Below, piece by piece: positions 43,056 to 54,560 of a DNA stretch of 64,000 nt; position 1 is the first letter of the stretch, and every line of letters starts with the position of its first letter. Source of the DNA: Symsagittifera roscoffensis. Lineage: Eukaryota > Xenacoelomorpha > Acoela > Convolutidae. The translations under genes and the position numbers were made by a program. The stretch is taken from positions 62,225,850-62,289,849 of the forward strand of contig NC_087063.1 in the NCBI RefSeq assembly GCF_963678635.1. Direction: 5' to 3'. The notes under the pieces were generated by a model. The model was given only the letters and a program-made list of their open reading frames with translations. It did not search any database and was not told where the DNA came from.

Positions 43056-43917
43056 TGTGCCATTCTGCCAGATTGGCACAGCGCAACCTTCCGGCGAAAC
43101 AAGCATCAGCGAGAAAAGGCCTAATGACAAAAAAAGTGCTTCGAAGGAGGGTAGAATTATTCTAGAAATTTCTATTTTCAAAATTTCGATTGTCAAGTGG
43201 ATATTTTTCAGAAATACAAAAACAGCCATTTTGACTGAAAAAGTCAGAACAACAGCAAATATAGTGGAAAAAAGTCGCACGTTAAGACAGAAAAACGAAG
43301 CCTCTTATCGTGACAATCACGCACGATAAGACCCTTAGCAGAAGAAGATAGTGGGAAAGGAGGCTTCGGTGGAGAGCAGTACCCTCCCGTGCCACGAATT
43401 GGGAGTGATAACGACGTTATCTCGAGGAAAACACGGAAGCAGAAGCTTCGTCCCCCAGAGACTGATATATGGTGAAAGACTATAGTAAACTAACTTTTCA
43501 GCTACTCTGATGCCATAGAACTTTGAAATAACACCGGTTTGTTTGATATTTTAGAACATGAGTAGCTAGGAAGAGGAAAGGGTCAATCCATCTCCAATGG
43601 ATTTAATATAGAACTGTCACCAAAAATATAATAAAATAGGGTATTCGAGCCGTGTTTTTAATAGCAATCACGTAGTCTGAGGATCTGAGACTCAGCTATA
43701 GGGTTGTGTTCGCAGGTACACGAAAGCTGATCAAAAGTCGTTTGACTGATGGCCTAAAAATAGTAAGTTTTTACTTAGCCCTAAACAGACCAGAAAATCA
43801 ACTGGCAAAGTCGAGACGGTGAAAAACGACTAGAATTAAGGTAACTGAGGCCTGCCAGTCGTTAATAGGTACTTTTTCTACGATCCGTCGCTGTGTAGTA
43901 TTTGGGCGAATGTTACA
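43056..43917 (+). repeat. 3' LTR of element A
   Basis: 862 bp, starts TGTGCCATTCTGCC and ends GGGCGAATGTTACA. It is collinear with the 5' LTR and lacks the MITE. The nested stems (43296-43368), the hairpin (43585-43603) and the AATAAA downstream of it are all kept. Confidence 0.92.
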
Positions 43918-44152
43918 ATTTTACGCTTTTTTTTCGTTTTTCTAGTCAATTTGTGCAATAATTTTTTTCAGTTTGCTTATTTTACCAACACTAACGACTA
44001 CTATGCATTATCTCTAGTTTTTCGTTCAGCTTCTTTAATCACACCAAGCCGTAAAAGCGACAATGTGAAAAAACTTTTTACTTGTTTTTTTTAAAGACTA
44101 TGAGCTACTTCGTAACACTCTGAGCTACTTGTCCAGTAACCGGCTATCCCTT
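43918..44152. other. Spacer between inverted A-type LTR ends
   Basis: An A/T-rich 235-bp sequence, repeated at 45837-46075. Its 'gtccagtaaccggctatccc' resembles 'cagcaaccggctatcc' in host DNA near 12760, so it may be a piece of host flank. No gene. Confidence 0.4.
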
Positions 44153-44300
44153 TGTAACATTCGCCCAAACATTACATTGACGGAGCGTAGAAAGAGCACC
44201 CATTGACGACTGGCAGGCGTCAGTTACCTTAATTCTACTCGTTTTTCACCGTCTAGACCAATCCAGTTACTTTTCTGGTCTGTATAATAGGGCTAAGTAA
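44153..44300 (-). repeat. Inverted 3'-end fragment of an A-type LTR (copy at 46076-46223)
   Basis: The reverse complement matches about 150 bases of the end of LTR A ('ttactTAGCCCTA' to 'GGGCGAATGTTACA'). It is cut abruptly by the start of LTR B. It appears to be the remnant of a second A-family insertion in the opposite direction, into which B inserted. Confidence 0.75.
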
Positions 44301-45195
44301 TATGCCAGTCGGTCATATTTGGGAGTTTGACCTTCAACAACGTTTATTCTTGATTTTAGGGTGAAAAGCTATTTTTCACAAATTCGAATTGAGCCTGTCA
44401 TACTCAAGTTTCTCGCGACAACTGGAAATACAAGAAAATAAGGTCAGAGGAATCGAACTACAATCGCGGGAAATTAGTCCAAAAAATAGGGGCTTGAAAT
44501 TGCTATTCGCAATTTTGCCGTATAAATCGAACAAGAATAGAGCTGTCTTTTTCTTGGAAAAAGATTGAGAGTGACGGAACAAGTCGTGACGGGAAGAAAC
44601 AAAGAAGATCGAGTGGACCAGAGTGAACTTTCAGTGGAAAGGTGGACAGCTGAGGTTGCCCATTTGTCCAAATAGAAAACTTGTGTCTTGAGGCAAAACT
44701 TATTCATTTCAAACTTCTTGAGTTCAACTTGATTACCGGATTAATTCCAGAATTACTTTATAATTTAGTTACTCGATTCTAGAAGTCGTGTCGGTATGTA
44801 AGTACCCAATTTAAATTGCTTCAGTGTATTTTACATTATTATGTTGAGTTAGTAAGAGTTATAGGTTGATCCATCTGAAATGGATCAAAGGTCCACAGTC
44901 CAATAAAAAGTAACTGATACGTAAGGTACCGAGCCTGTTTTTAACGGTGTTCGCGTGTTTCAGGTACTTTGAGAGCTTAGCATGGGGACGCTTTCATTTC
45001 TAGAGTGGGGTGTGTTTTGGTAGTAGCCTTTAAGCTGTAACACGGTTTGTAGTCTCATGTCGCAAGTGAACCGAATTGGCTCTGGCCGGTTGAGGTGGAA
45101 AAACACAAGAGATAGTGTCTCTGACTCTTGAGCCAATGGTTGTAGAGTCTATTTTTCTTTAACCTCATGTAAGACTTAAGTAGGCGACTGTTACA
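44301..45195 (+). repeat. LTR of element B, first duplicated copy
   Basis: 895 bp from TATGCCAGTCGGTC (TGTGCCGGTCGG in element C) to GGCGACTGTTACA. Contains a 9-bp hairpin (44866-44888) followed by AATAAA (44902-44907). The terminal bases match LTR A, but the interior is a different sequence, so A and B are separate families. Confidence 0.85.
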
Positions 45196-45206
45196 TAGTG
45201 TTTTTA

Positions 45207-45220
45207 TGGCGCTTCTGGGT
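45207..45220 (+). promoter_or_regulatory. Primer-binding site of element B, first copy
   Basis: TGGCGCTTCTGGGT, 11 nt after the LTR end; one base different from that of A. Confidence 0.7.
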
Positions 45221-45419
45221 GTTTTTACGACATCATGACTATAGGATTGAACCCACTTGACGCAATTCCGGGCTTCATGCCCTTTCTATAGTACCGGTGG
45301 TATGGTTCAACGGGAACGTGTTCACCTTCTGGTTGTACCTTGATAGCTTTTTAAGAAAACTCGAGAAAAATTCCCGGTGCGCTTTCCGAAAAGAGGTCTA
45401 GCTAACCGAGTAATGGGGG

Positions 45420-45429
45420 CCACTAGTGG
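45420..45429 (+). promoter_or_regulatory. Palindrome downstream of the PBS, element B
   Basis: CCACTAGTGG is fully self-complementary, lies 213 bases after the PBS start, and is followed by GGACAAAAAC and an A-rich tract as in element A. The second unit repeats it near 47321-47330. Confidence 0.45.
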
Positions 45430-46223
45430 GACAAAAACTGGTAAAAGACAAGAAGCTAAAAAAAGCCAAAAAAAATAGAAATAGAAAAAAAAAACGATAA
45501 AAATACAAAAAAGGACAATGGCTTTGAGTTTCAGATTAGGTGGATCAAACCTTTATATTACTTAAAATAGTATACGCATACTGTTTTCAATGAGACCGAT
45601 CGTCTCGATCAAACCAGTAGCGTTGAAAAAGTGCCCCGAGTTAGGGGCGTTGAAAGGGTTTTCAGATAGCTTGTGACATCAGCAGACCACTGGGAGGCTT
45701 GACTGTAACAGGTGACCAGTCAAGTGCGAAAGTGTTACTCAGGATAGAGGTCACCCGACTGGGAAAGAGACATCCCGCAGCGTGATCAGAGCAGAACAGA
45801 GCAAACAGAGTGTGTAGTATTTGGGCGAATGTTACAACTTTACGCTTTTTTTTTTTCGTTTTTCTAGTCAATCTGTGCAATAATTTTTTTTCAGTTTGCT
45901 TATTTTACCAACACTAACGACTACTATGCATTATCTCTAGTTTTTCGTTCAGCTCCTTTAATCACACCAAGCCGTAAAAACGACAATGTGAAAAAACTTT
46001 TTACTTGTTTTTTTTAAAGACTATGAGCTACTTCGTAACACTCTGAGCTACTTGTCCAGTAACCGGCTATCCCTTTGTAACATTCGCCCAAACATTACAG
46101 TGACGGAGCGTAGAAAGAGCACCCATTGACGACTGGCAGGCGTCAGTTACCTTAACTCTACTCGTTTTTCACCGTCTAGACCAATCCAGTTACTTTTCTG
46201 GTCTGTATAATAGGGCTAAGTAA

Positions 46224-47095
46224 TATGCCAGTCGGTCATATTTGGAAGTTTGACCTTCACCAACGTTTTTTCTTGATTTTAGGGTGAAATGCTATTTTTC
46301 ACAAATTCGAATTGAGCCTGTCATGCTCAAGTTTCTCGCGACAACTGAAAATACAAGAAAATAAGGTCAGAGAAATCGAACTACAATCGCGGGAAATTAG
46401 TCCAAAAAATAGGGGCTTGAAATTGCTATTCGCAATTTTGCCGTATAAATCGAACAAGAATAGAGCTGTCTTTTTCTTGGAAAAAGATTGAGAGTGACGG
46501 AACAAGTCGTGACGGGAAGAAACAAAAAAGATTGAGTGGACCAGAGTGAACTTTCGGTGGAAAGGTGGACAGCTGAGGTTGCCCATTTGTCCAAATAGAA
46601 AACTTGTGTCTTGAGGCAAAACTTATTCATTTCAAACTTCTTGAGTTCAACTTGATTACCGGATTAATTCCAGAATTACTTTATAATTTAGTTACTCGAT
46701 TCTAGAAGTCGTGTCGGTATGTAAGTACCCAATTTAAATTTCTTCAGTGTATTTTACATTATTATGTTGAGTTAGTAAGAGTTATAGGTTGATCCATCTG
46801 AAATGGATCAAAGGTCCACAGTTCAAAAAAAGTAACTGTATACGTAAGGTACCGAGCCTCGTTTTAACGGTGTTCGCGTGTTTCAGGTACTTTGAGAGCT
46901 GAGCATGGGGACGTTTTCATTTCTAGAGTGGGGTGTGTTTTGGTAGTAGCCTTTAAGCTGTAACACGGTTTGTAGTCTCATGTCGCAAGTGAACCGAATT
47001 GGCTCTGGCCGGTTGATGTGGAAAAACACAAGCCAATGGTTGTAGAGTCTATTTTTCTTTAACCTCATGTAAGACTTAAGTAGGCGACTGTTACA
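46224..47095 (+). repeat. 5' LTR of element B (second duplicated copy)
   Basis: 872 bp, nearly identical to 44301-45195. It has lost the AATAAA ('ttcaaaaaaagtaac' instead) and about 20 bases near 47030. The hairpin at 46789-46811 is kept. Confidence 0.85.
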
Positions 47096-47106
47096 TAGTG
47101 TTTTTA

Positions 47107-47120
47107 TGGCGCTTCTGGGT
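47107..47120 (+). promoter_or_regulatory. Primer-binding site of element B, second copy
   Basis: TGGCGCTTCTGGGT, 11 nt after the LTR end, the one that leads into the intact remainder of B. Confidence 0.7.
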
Positions 47121-49704
47121 GTTTTTACGACATCATGACTATAGGATTGAACCCACTTGACGCAATTCCGGGCTTCATGCCCTTTCTATAGTACCGGTGG
47201 TATGGTTCAATGGGAACGTGTTCACCTTCTGGTTGTACCTTGATAGCTTTTTAAGAAAACTCGAGAAAAATTCCCGGTGCGCTTTCCGAAAAGAGGTCTA
47301 GCTAACCGAGTAATGGGGGCCACTAGTGGGACAAAAACGGGTAAAAGACAAGAAGCTAAAAAAAAGGCCAAAAAAAATAGAAATATAAAAAAAAAACGAT
47401 AAAAATACAAAAAAAGGACAATGGCTTTGAGTTTCAGATTAGGTGGATCAAACCTTTATATTACTTAAAATAGTATACGCATACTGTTTTCATTGAGACC
47501 GATCGTCTCGATCAAACCAGTAGCGTTGAAAAAGTGCCCCGAGTTAGGGGCGTTGAAAGGGTTTTCAGATAGCTTGTGACATCAGCAGACCACTGGGAGG
47601 CTTGACTGTAACAGGTGACCAGCCAAGTGCGAAAGTGTTACTCAGGATAGAGGTCACCCGACTGGGAAAGAGACATCCCGCAGCGTGATCAGAGCAGAAC
47701 AGAGCAAACAGAGAAGGGTTTACAGAGGTGTTCTGCTTGGTCAAACAGGTATCGTTAAAATCCACCTTACGTTATAGGAGATAAGTGTAAAATTGATTAA
47801 GCGAATACCCACTGTTTTGAGGAAACCTTTTTACTTGAGCAGAGCTTCGAAACAGGTTCTACGGATTTTTCTCGAGAGGTTTAGCACCCATCGCGCTTAG
47901 GATAACTTTCGACTTAAGTGGGGGGCTAGATAGGGGGGATGTTAGCAGGGGGGTTGGTTCAGATAGAGGTTAGTGGTTGAAAATTGTAAAATAGGGGGCT
48001 TTCTTATAGTAACTAAAAAATCGATATCCTCGATTTAGTTACATTAGAACAACTGACTTGATGACTCACAACAAAAGTAGCAACGCGAAGGTACTCGATA
48101 GCAAACTCGTATTAAGGTAAGTAACCTGGCCGGATCGGGAGGGGGAATCGGAAATAGACAGTTTTTGGAACCCTAAAGGTGAAAACCCCAAAAGACCACT
48201 GCTAGGGGGGAGGAAAAACGTACCAGATTTTTTTTAATGAAAGACAAGCATTGTCGCAATTGCATTTTAGGTATTTAAGTTTTTCTTGTTTATTGTTATT
48301 TTTCTTATTTGACGTTTACGGTTGTTGGGTTTGATTTTTACTGAATTTTAATTTATAGTGATCATAAGATAAGGTTAAAAGCAAGTCGTATTTTGACTTG
48401 CATTGGAAATAGGAAACAAAAGGAAATTTCAGGGGACTTAGAAAAGACAAAATCAGATTAATAGAACCGGGTTTTGGGGATTTTTCACACAAGTTTTAGA
48501 GGAGGTACTTGGATAGTGGACTGGGTATTCTATCACTCGAGTTAGGGTACAGGGAGATTCTAGAAACGAGTTCCGGACAGGAAGTGGTGCTGGAAGCTCG
48601 GATAAAGAGTCCTAATACTTGGGTTACGGCAGTGGAAGCAGCACAAGATTCTTGGTGACAGTCCTGGGATAGTGATCTAAGGGTCCCAACACTAATGTCC
48701 TTGGATAGTGATCTAAGGGCCCACCAACACTAGATTCCTGGGAGAGTGATCTAAGGGTCCGACTACATGAGTGCTGGGACAGTGATCTAAGGGTCCCAGG
48801 TCCCTACAGAAAGGTCCTCATTCTCGAGCGAAGGGTCCTAGGAAAGTACAGAAGGGTCCCAAGACCCTACCTAAGGATCACAACAATCGAGCGAAGGGTC
48901 CTAGGACAGTACAGAAGGGTCCCAAAACCGTTCCTAAGGATAACAACTCTCGAGCGAAGGGTCTTAGGACAGTACAGAAGGGTCCCAAGACCCTACCTAA
49001 GGATCACAACAATCGAGCGAAGGGTCCTAGGACAGTAGAGAAGGGTCCCAAGACCCTACCTAAGGATCACAACAATTGAGCGAAGCATCCCAAGACCCTA
49101 CCGGAAAGAAACCAACACTTGAGCGAGGGTCCCAGTACAGTACCGAAGTGACCTAGGACAATAACGAGGGCTCGCATGACCCTACCGGAAGGTACCAACG
49201 ATTGAGCGATAGGTCCCAGGACAGTACCGAAGTGACCTAGGACAATACCGAAGGGTCCCAAAACCCTACCGGAAGGTACCAACACTTGAGCGAAGGGTCC
49301 CAAGACCCTACAGAAAAGTCCCAACACTAGAGCGAAGGATTCCAGGACAGTACCGGAGGGTCCCGGGACAACACCGAAGGGTGCCAGGACAAAACCGAAG
49401 GGTCCCAAGACCCTACCAGAGGATACCAGAGGATACCAGAGCTTGAGGGAAGGGTATCAGGGTAATACCAAAGAGTCCCGGCACTAGAGCGAAGGGTCCC
49501 AAGACCCTTGAGAAAAGTCATAGGGATAGAGCGAAGGGTCCCAAGACTTGATCGAAGGTCACAACACTTAGCTTAAGTCTCAAAGTCTTGGAGAGACGAA
49601 TTCGACTAACTTTTAGTAAATAATAGATTAGGGATTTTTCGTATAATTTCGGATAATAACTTACATTAGGAACTTGTATATATTATAATTTTAGATTTAA
49701 AAAA
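47121..49704 (+). other. 2.6-kb untranslated leader of element B
   Basis: No conserved protein. It holds the A-rich tract (about 47330-47420), a hairpin GTAACTAAA...TTAGTTAC (48009-48042) and the minisatellite at 48655-49570. Same size class and position as the leader of A, but unrelated repeats. Confidence 0.65.
48655..49570 (+). repeat. Minisatellite in the leader of element B
   Basis: The first part (to about 48800) repeats 'tgggatagtgatctaagggt' roughly every 45 bases. The rest repeats about 62-base units with 'gagcgaagggtcctaggaca', 'gaagggtcccaagaccctac' and 'ctaaggatcacaaca'. AGGGTCCCAAGACCCT is nearly self-complementary, so each unit can fold. Confidence 0.85.
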
Positions 49705-50736
49705 GTGTTTATAAAAATCATGAAGAAAACAAGAGCATCAGTAACAGAAAGGAAAGGCACAGGAATTAAGCAAAATCAAACCGCATCGCAACGGAGACTA
49801 AAACCAACCAATCTGAGAGTAATGAGGAAGAATATTTCAGTGAATATGGTCAATACAAGAAGCAATAAGGAACAGAAGGCCAAAGAGAAAGTATCAGAAG
49901 AACCGACCATACCGGCCAAGGAAACTGATCTTGAGAAACCAGAGAAAAGCATAGACGGGGCGGAACGAAAGACGACGGAATCAACACCCATGCCAAATGT
50001 AGAAGAACAAGAAAAGAAAACAATAGAATTCTCACCAATAGGCAAAGTAGACGATACAGCTAACAACACGCCGGAAACGATAAAAGACAATTCACAAACA
50101 AAGAGAACGTCGTTCACAGAGAAATTTGTGGCAATGGTCGGAATTAAAACAAGAGAAAAAGACGAGGTAATGGCAGCGACCAAGAAAAGCAAAACGTTTG
50201 GGACAGTTTCCGCGATAACGGCTAAAACTAAACAAGATAAAGATCAAATCACACCAGAAGCAACGGCTAACTAAGATAAACAAACTTCGGAGTCAAAAAT
50301 ACCTTCACTTGAGCTGGGCGACTTGATGGCAAAGCTGACACATATTGACAAAAAGCTGAAATGCAGCGAGAAAGACCGCCAAGAGCTGAAAAAGGAAGTA
50401 AAATACAACAAGGAGGAGAACCTAGACAACTACTATGTCCTGGCAAGGACGACGGAGGAAAAGCTGCAATAGATGGCGGATAAAGTAGAAACGACCGACA
50501 AAGAGCGAGAGAGACATATCAAGAAAGATATGGGGAAATGAAAAAGAGATACGACACCGTGAATGAAAAGTTTTGGAATCTAGAAACCAGGATGGACACA
50601 ACGAGCAAGGAACAAGCAGAGTGTTCTGGAGCCATACAGTCCAAACTGGATATACTCTTGAGAAACTCAATAGCCCAAGATAAATTGGTGGCAGACACGC
50701 CATCTAGAACTACAGTCGACTTCGTAGACCACAACT
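49705..50736 (+). pseudogene. Element B gag, N-terminal part (coiled coil)
   Basis: The first ATGs (49705, 49720) follow the leader. The lysine/threonine-rich protein to 50274 is disordered. After a TAA the same frame continues with 'LMAKLTHIDKKLKCSEKD', a coiled coil, to 50540, and a second frame (50538-50736) carries 'LETRMDTTSKEQAECSGAIQ'. Counterpart of 22719-24011 in A, with hardly any residue identity. Confidence 0.5.
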
Positions 50737-50885
50737 AAAGAAACAGGAATCTACACCGTTACCCCGGATTTACAGCAGCATTGCGTCAGGAGGGACGAGG
50801 ACTGCTATGAAGGGGGCCTCATCTCGACGAGGACACCAGAGGACTCAAGTACACATGCGGGTGTACCACCTGATGCCCTGATGCC

Positions 50886-52499
50886 ATGGCGTGGGCAAGT
50901 ACCTGGGAATTGATGAACAGGACGCTTGAAGCATTCGCAACAAGGAACACAGACTCATGTGACAGAAGCAGTGGCAGATCCAGAAAATCATTCGCAACAA
51001 GGAACACAGACTCATGTGACAGAAGCAGTGGCAGATCCAGAAAATCCTTCAAGAAACCTAAGGAATTCAAACACGGTTCAGATGGTTGCATTGACACCTG
51101 GGTTGAAGTAATGAGATTGCATCTAGAACAAAACAATTTGAACGATGAGAGGCACGCCAGCACGGCAATGTTAAGCAATCTAGAGGGAACACTACTGAAG
51201 TGTGTGGTAGCAAAGAAGGAAGAGGAGCGTTATACTGCAGACAAGATCTTTGAGATACTATTGAATCGATTTGGATCGGGTATGAAGTGTCATCAGGCAA
51301 TGATCAGGTTCGAAAAGAGAAGACAAAGAGATGACGAATCGATTGATCGATTTCTGGATTATCTTGAGAGCTTGAGGAGGAGAAGCGATCCAGAGTAATT
51401 GACCAACAGAAGAAACCCTAGCATCGCTTCAAAGTTTATCCACGGAGTTGTTCAAATTCTTACAGAACTCGCTTTGGAAAATTAGAGGGCAAGGGTTGGA
51501 TGCACCCAGTTTCACATACTTGTGATTGAAAATGGACAATGAGCAGTTTTCTTATCTTCGGCCTCGTTCACTGCCGTTCTAGGGTTATAAATGGGGCCTG
51601 TGCTTGTTTCTGAATTTGTATGCTTATTGTCATTTTTTGCTATGAATTGGCAAAACTGGTCCGACCAAAAAAATAAACAATAGAAAATTAGGAATTCTAA
51701 TGAACGAAGTTGTTGTTTTAACATATTCATTAGCTAAACAACTTAATTTACGTTGTCAGAAGGTAATGGAACAATCTAACAGTTATGTACGACTTGAGAA
51801 CGATGTTGGCAACGTATTATACGCTATCGAAGGATAACGCACCAACCCCAGAGGAGATGAGGCGAAAGTCAAGAGACTATATGTTAATGAAACCAAAGAA
51901 AAACTCGTTATCGGAGAGAGAAACATGCAAGGGAAAGCAACAACAAAAGTTGCCATGGTTCAAACCTAGAGATGACATGGAAAAACTAAGGTTCATGTAC
52001 AAACTGCGAATCGGTGGATCATCAAGTAGCGGATTGCACAACAAACAAACAAGGCATGAGAAGCTTGGGATACGCGCCAGACGAGGAACATATTGGTCAA
52101 ACGGAAAAACACGAGTTTTACAGTGGTTTGATTATCAAAATTGGCGCAAGGTGTTTTTTCTGCAATCAAGAGGGCCATTTCAAGATGGACTCTCCCCAGT
52201 TTTGGGAGGCAGTGAAGAATCAAGGTCACCCGAAACATAAACTAGCACCGGAAGCGGTGCAAAACACCAGGAACAGACAAGCTAAAATGGACTTGCAGAA
52301 CAAAGAGGCGGCAATTGGTGAGTTATCAACGAAGACAATAAAGGCCGTAGCACAAGTCAAAGGTGCCGTGGGGGCCGAGACAAGGAGTCCACTAAAGGTA
52401 AACTATGAGAAAGCAGCTGCAGAGGCAATCAACAGAGTGAAGAAAGACTTGGCGACCAAAGAAATCGAGCAACGGTTAAAACAAGAAATAGAAAGATGA
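50886..52499 (+). pseudogene. Element B gag, capsid and nucleocapsid (interrupted)
   Basis: 50886-51398 is the start of the capsid, with a 57-bp in-frame tandem duplication (50932-50988, 50989-51045). It has 'DGCIDTWVEVMRLH' and 'KRRQRDDESIDRFLDYLE' as in A. A foreign insertion of about 330 bp (roughly 51455-51785) splits it. The frame resumes with 'LRTMLATYYTLSKDN', and after a shift 52014-52499 follows. The first zinc knuckle (near 51999-52040) keeps its C-C-H-C pattern. The second, CFFCNQEGHFKMDS, has its last Cys replaced by Ser. Confidence 0.75.
51455..51785. other. Insertion inside gag of element B
   Basis: Sequence without counterpart in element A, AT-rich, between two collinear parts of the capsid gene. 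Its minus strand has a short open frame (51512-51730) that I cannot assign. The ends show no obvious terminal repeats, and the class is unknown. Confidence 0.55.
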
Positions 52500-52563
52500 A
52501 TGAGACACTCACGACGACGAGGCCAGAACCAGAGACCGAGGAAAACTTAGTGAACAGGAGTAA

Positions 52564-53682
52564 TTGCAATTCCTTGAAGATGCTGACCGACAAACCATTG
52601 GGTATTACAAAGATTGGAGCGAAAATCATGTCAATATCCACAGTGGCGGGTATGAAGTAACAAGGAACCTGAGTGAACCGAGTGATCAAACATTGATGTC
52701 CATTGACGTATATGCGGATTACTTGAGAACAATGAGCCCGCAAACGCCTTCTAGAGCACTAAGAGCATTACTCACGAGAGGTGGTGGGAAATCAACTCGC
52801 ATAGACAACAGGTACACGGAAGCCTATGGTCCGCATGAGGTCGTGTTGAACATAGATGGAATAAACATCTATACAAAGACGATGATAACATGTGACGAAG
52901 ATCTAGCGGGAAATGTCTATGTTGGCAGAGAAGAATTAAAAGTGAGATCCATTGGGCACTGTGCTATGCTGGAAGAAGATGCCATGCATCTGAGAACGGA
53001 AGCAGACGTATCTGCACATGTATTGGACATAAGCGGGAAAGAGAGGCAACTGCGTGGGTTGTTGGACACAGGAGCCGTCATGAATGTAATACCAATTGAA
53101 ACTTGGAGAAAAATGGAATTAGACAGAGACGACCTGATTGACTCAAGAATACGGCTGTCAGCAGCACACAAGGGGGCGCTTCGGGTGCTAGGCAGGACAC
53201 CAATAATAGTCCTAAATCTGGGGTAACGCAATTTGTGGATGAGCTTTCCGGTGGTAGAGAATCTAGATGAGTCTGACCAATTGATTTTAGGCAGAGATTT
53301 CATCAAGAATTTCGATGTAACAATTGATCTTAACAATGCGATGTTCAAAATTCGAAACCCGGAAAGGAAGTACGTAACTAAACCGGTAAATTTGATAATG
53401 GCGAAAGAAAAAAAGGCTCCAGTTTTCTTGAGTAGGAGGGTAAGGCTGAAAGCGAATGAGGCGGCAAGAGTAAATTTGCGGATGAAAAACTTTAATGAAT
53501 TACGTGACAATAAACAAGTATGTATAGTACCGAACCCAAACAGTCAAAGTGCTGCTATCTTAGGAAGATCCTTCTCGATAACCAAGAGTGGCCTCTGCTT
53601 CAGTGTTTTGTTGAATACTCTTGTGATACCAATCAGAATTCAGAGGGGGAGGAAGCTTGGATACGCACTAGATATGAAATGA
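52564..53682 (+). pseudogene. Element B aspartic protease region
   Basis: 52564-53226 is open through GLLDTGAVMNVIP (catalytic D-T-G-A). A TAA at 53224-53226 is followed after a frame change by 53233-53682 with 'LILGRDFIKNFDVTIDLN'. The protein is collinear with 25499-26727 of A and shows what A lost by frameshifts. It should cleave the Gag-Pol polyprotein. Confidence 0.8.
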
Positions 53683-53767
53683 TACGCACTTGGAAAACTA
53701 GATATGAAATGACTGAAAATGTGAAAGAAAATGAAGTTCTTGATTGCCCAAATCATAGGGATAAGAT

Positions 53768-54560
53768 GTGTATCTTGAGAAGATTGAAAAAAAAACATAT
53801 TCATCAGGTCTTGTGAAGTCGCTTAAGTCAGAAACAGACGATGGACTTTCGAGCTGTTCGAATTTTCCTGAAAGACACACACCAGAGAAACTGGAACTGG
53901 ATAAATCATTATTACCAGAAATTGAACACTTAAGGGGAAAGATAACAGACAAACAGCTCGAGGCGATCAAGGATGTTCTAGATAGGAATCAGGATGTTTT
54001 TTTGAGACATAAGACAGACATCGGATACTGTAACTTCGTTGAACACGGAATAGAACTAGAGGAGTCGGCGGTACCACACAGGGAGTGGATGAGGCGTATG
54101 ACCCCAAACAAACCGGATGCATGTAGAAAAGAAATAGAGACCCTACTAGAGTATGATAGAACCATCCAAATCACCGTGGGCGTGTGGAGTAGTGATGGCT
54201 AAAAAGAAGAGTAGTGATGGCTGTTGTGACTTTCGATATCTGAACTCCGTCACGACGAAGGATGCCTATCCCATACCGAGGATAGATATAAGTCTTTCAA
54301 AATTGGGTGACGTTCAAACTTTTACAACTCTTGCTCTAGGGTCGGCTTTTGGCAGGTATCACCGAGGAAACAGGATATGGACAAGACGGGTTTTGCATGC
54401 GAGCTGGGATTGTTACAAAGGAAAAGGATGCCATTTGGCATTTGCAATGCGACAGCCACCTTCTAACGACTGATGGCACAAGCGCTGACAAGCGTGACGA
54501 AGAAATACGGCAATTTGGTAATGTATTATGTAGATAACGTGGTGATTGCAACACCTACCC
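53768..54560 (+). pseudogene. Element B reverse transcriptase (both active-site Asp positions damaged)
   Basis: Spread over frames 53768-54202, 54153-54473 and 54473 onward. 'EPSKSPWACGVVM' and 'DAYPIPRIDISLSKLG' are typical of Gypsy RT. In motif A the sequence reads T-L-A-L (codon GCT 54333-54335) where D is expected. The YVDD box reads Y-V-D-N (AAC at 54536-54538). Deletions between 54340 and 54470 remove or shift the FGLCNA block. Certainly inactive. Confidence 0.85.

Larger units (their letters stand above)
18498..43917 (+). mobile_element. Giant LTR retrotransposon A (Metaviridae/Gypsy-like, 25.4 kb)
   Basis: Bounded by two collinear, near-identical LTRs that both start TGTGC and end GTTACA. 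It has a primer-binding site 12 nt inside the 5' LTR and a purine-rich tract abutting the 3' LTR. Gene order is gag, protease, RT, RNase H, integrase, the Gypsy order. Ordinary Gypsy elements are 5-12 kb; the excess here comes from a 3.1-kb leader and 8.8 kb of extra frames after pol. Coding parts are clearly richer in GC than host DNA. No target-site duplication is visible: the five bases before 18498 (AAATT) and after 43917 (ATTTT) differ, so later rearrangement at one edge is likely. Stops and frameshifts in most frames show that this copy is not active. Confidence 0.9.
43892..47713 (+). repeat. 1.9-kb tandem duplication spanning the 5' end of element B
   Basis: Unit 1 is 43892-45810 and unit 2 is 45811-47713. 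Each holds the last 26 bp of LTR A, a 235-bp spacer, an inverted fragment of an A-type LTR, a whole LTR B, the PBS and about 600 bp of leader. The units differ at few positions, one being a short deletion near 47030. Confidence 0.88.

Noticed and set aside
18498-43917. Interpretation of A as two nested elements rather than one
   Set aside because: LTR ends pair up, PBS and PPT are in place, no LTR or target duplication lies between pol and the 3' module, and B and C repeat the layout.
48655-49570. CRISPR array
   Set aside because: Repeats are contiguous and imperfect without unique spacers; it is a minisatellite in a eukaryotic retroelement leader.
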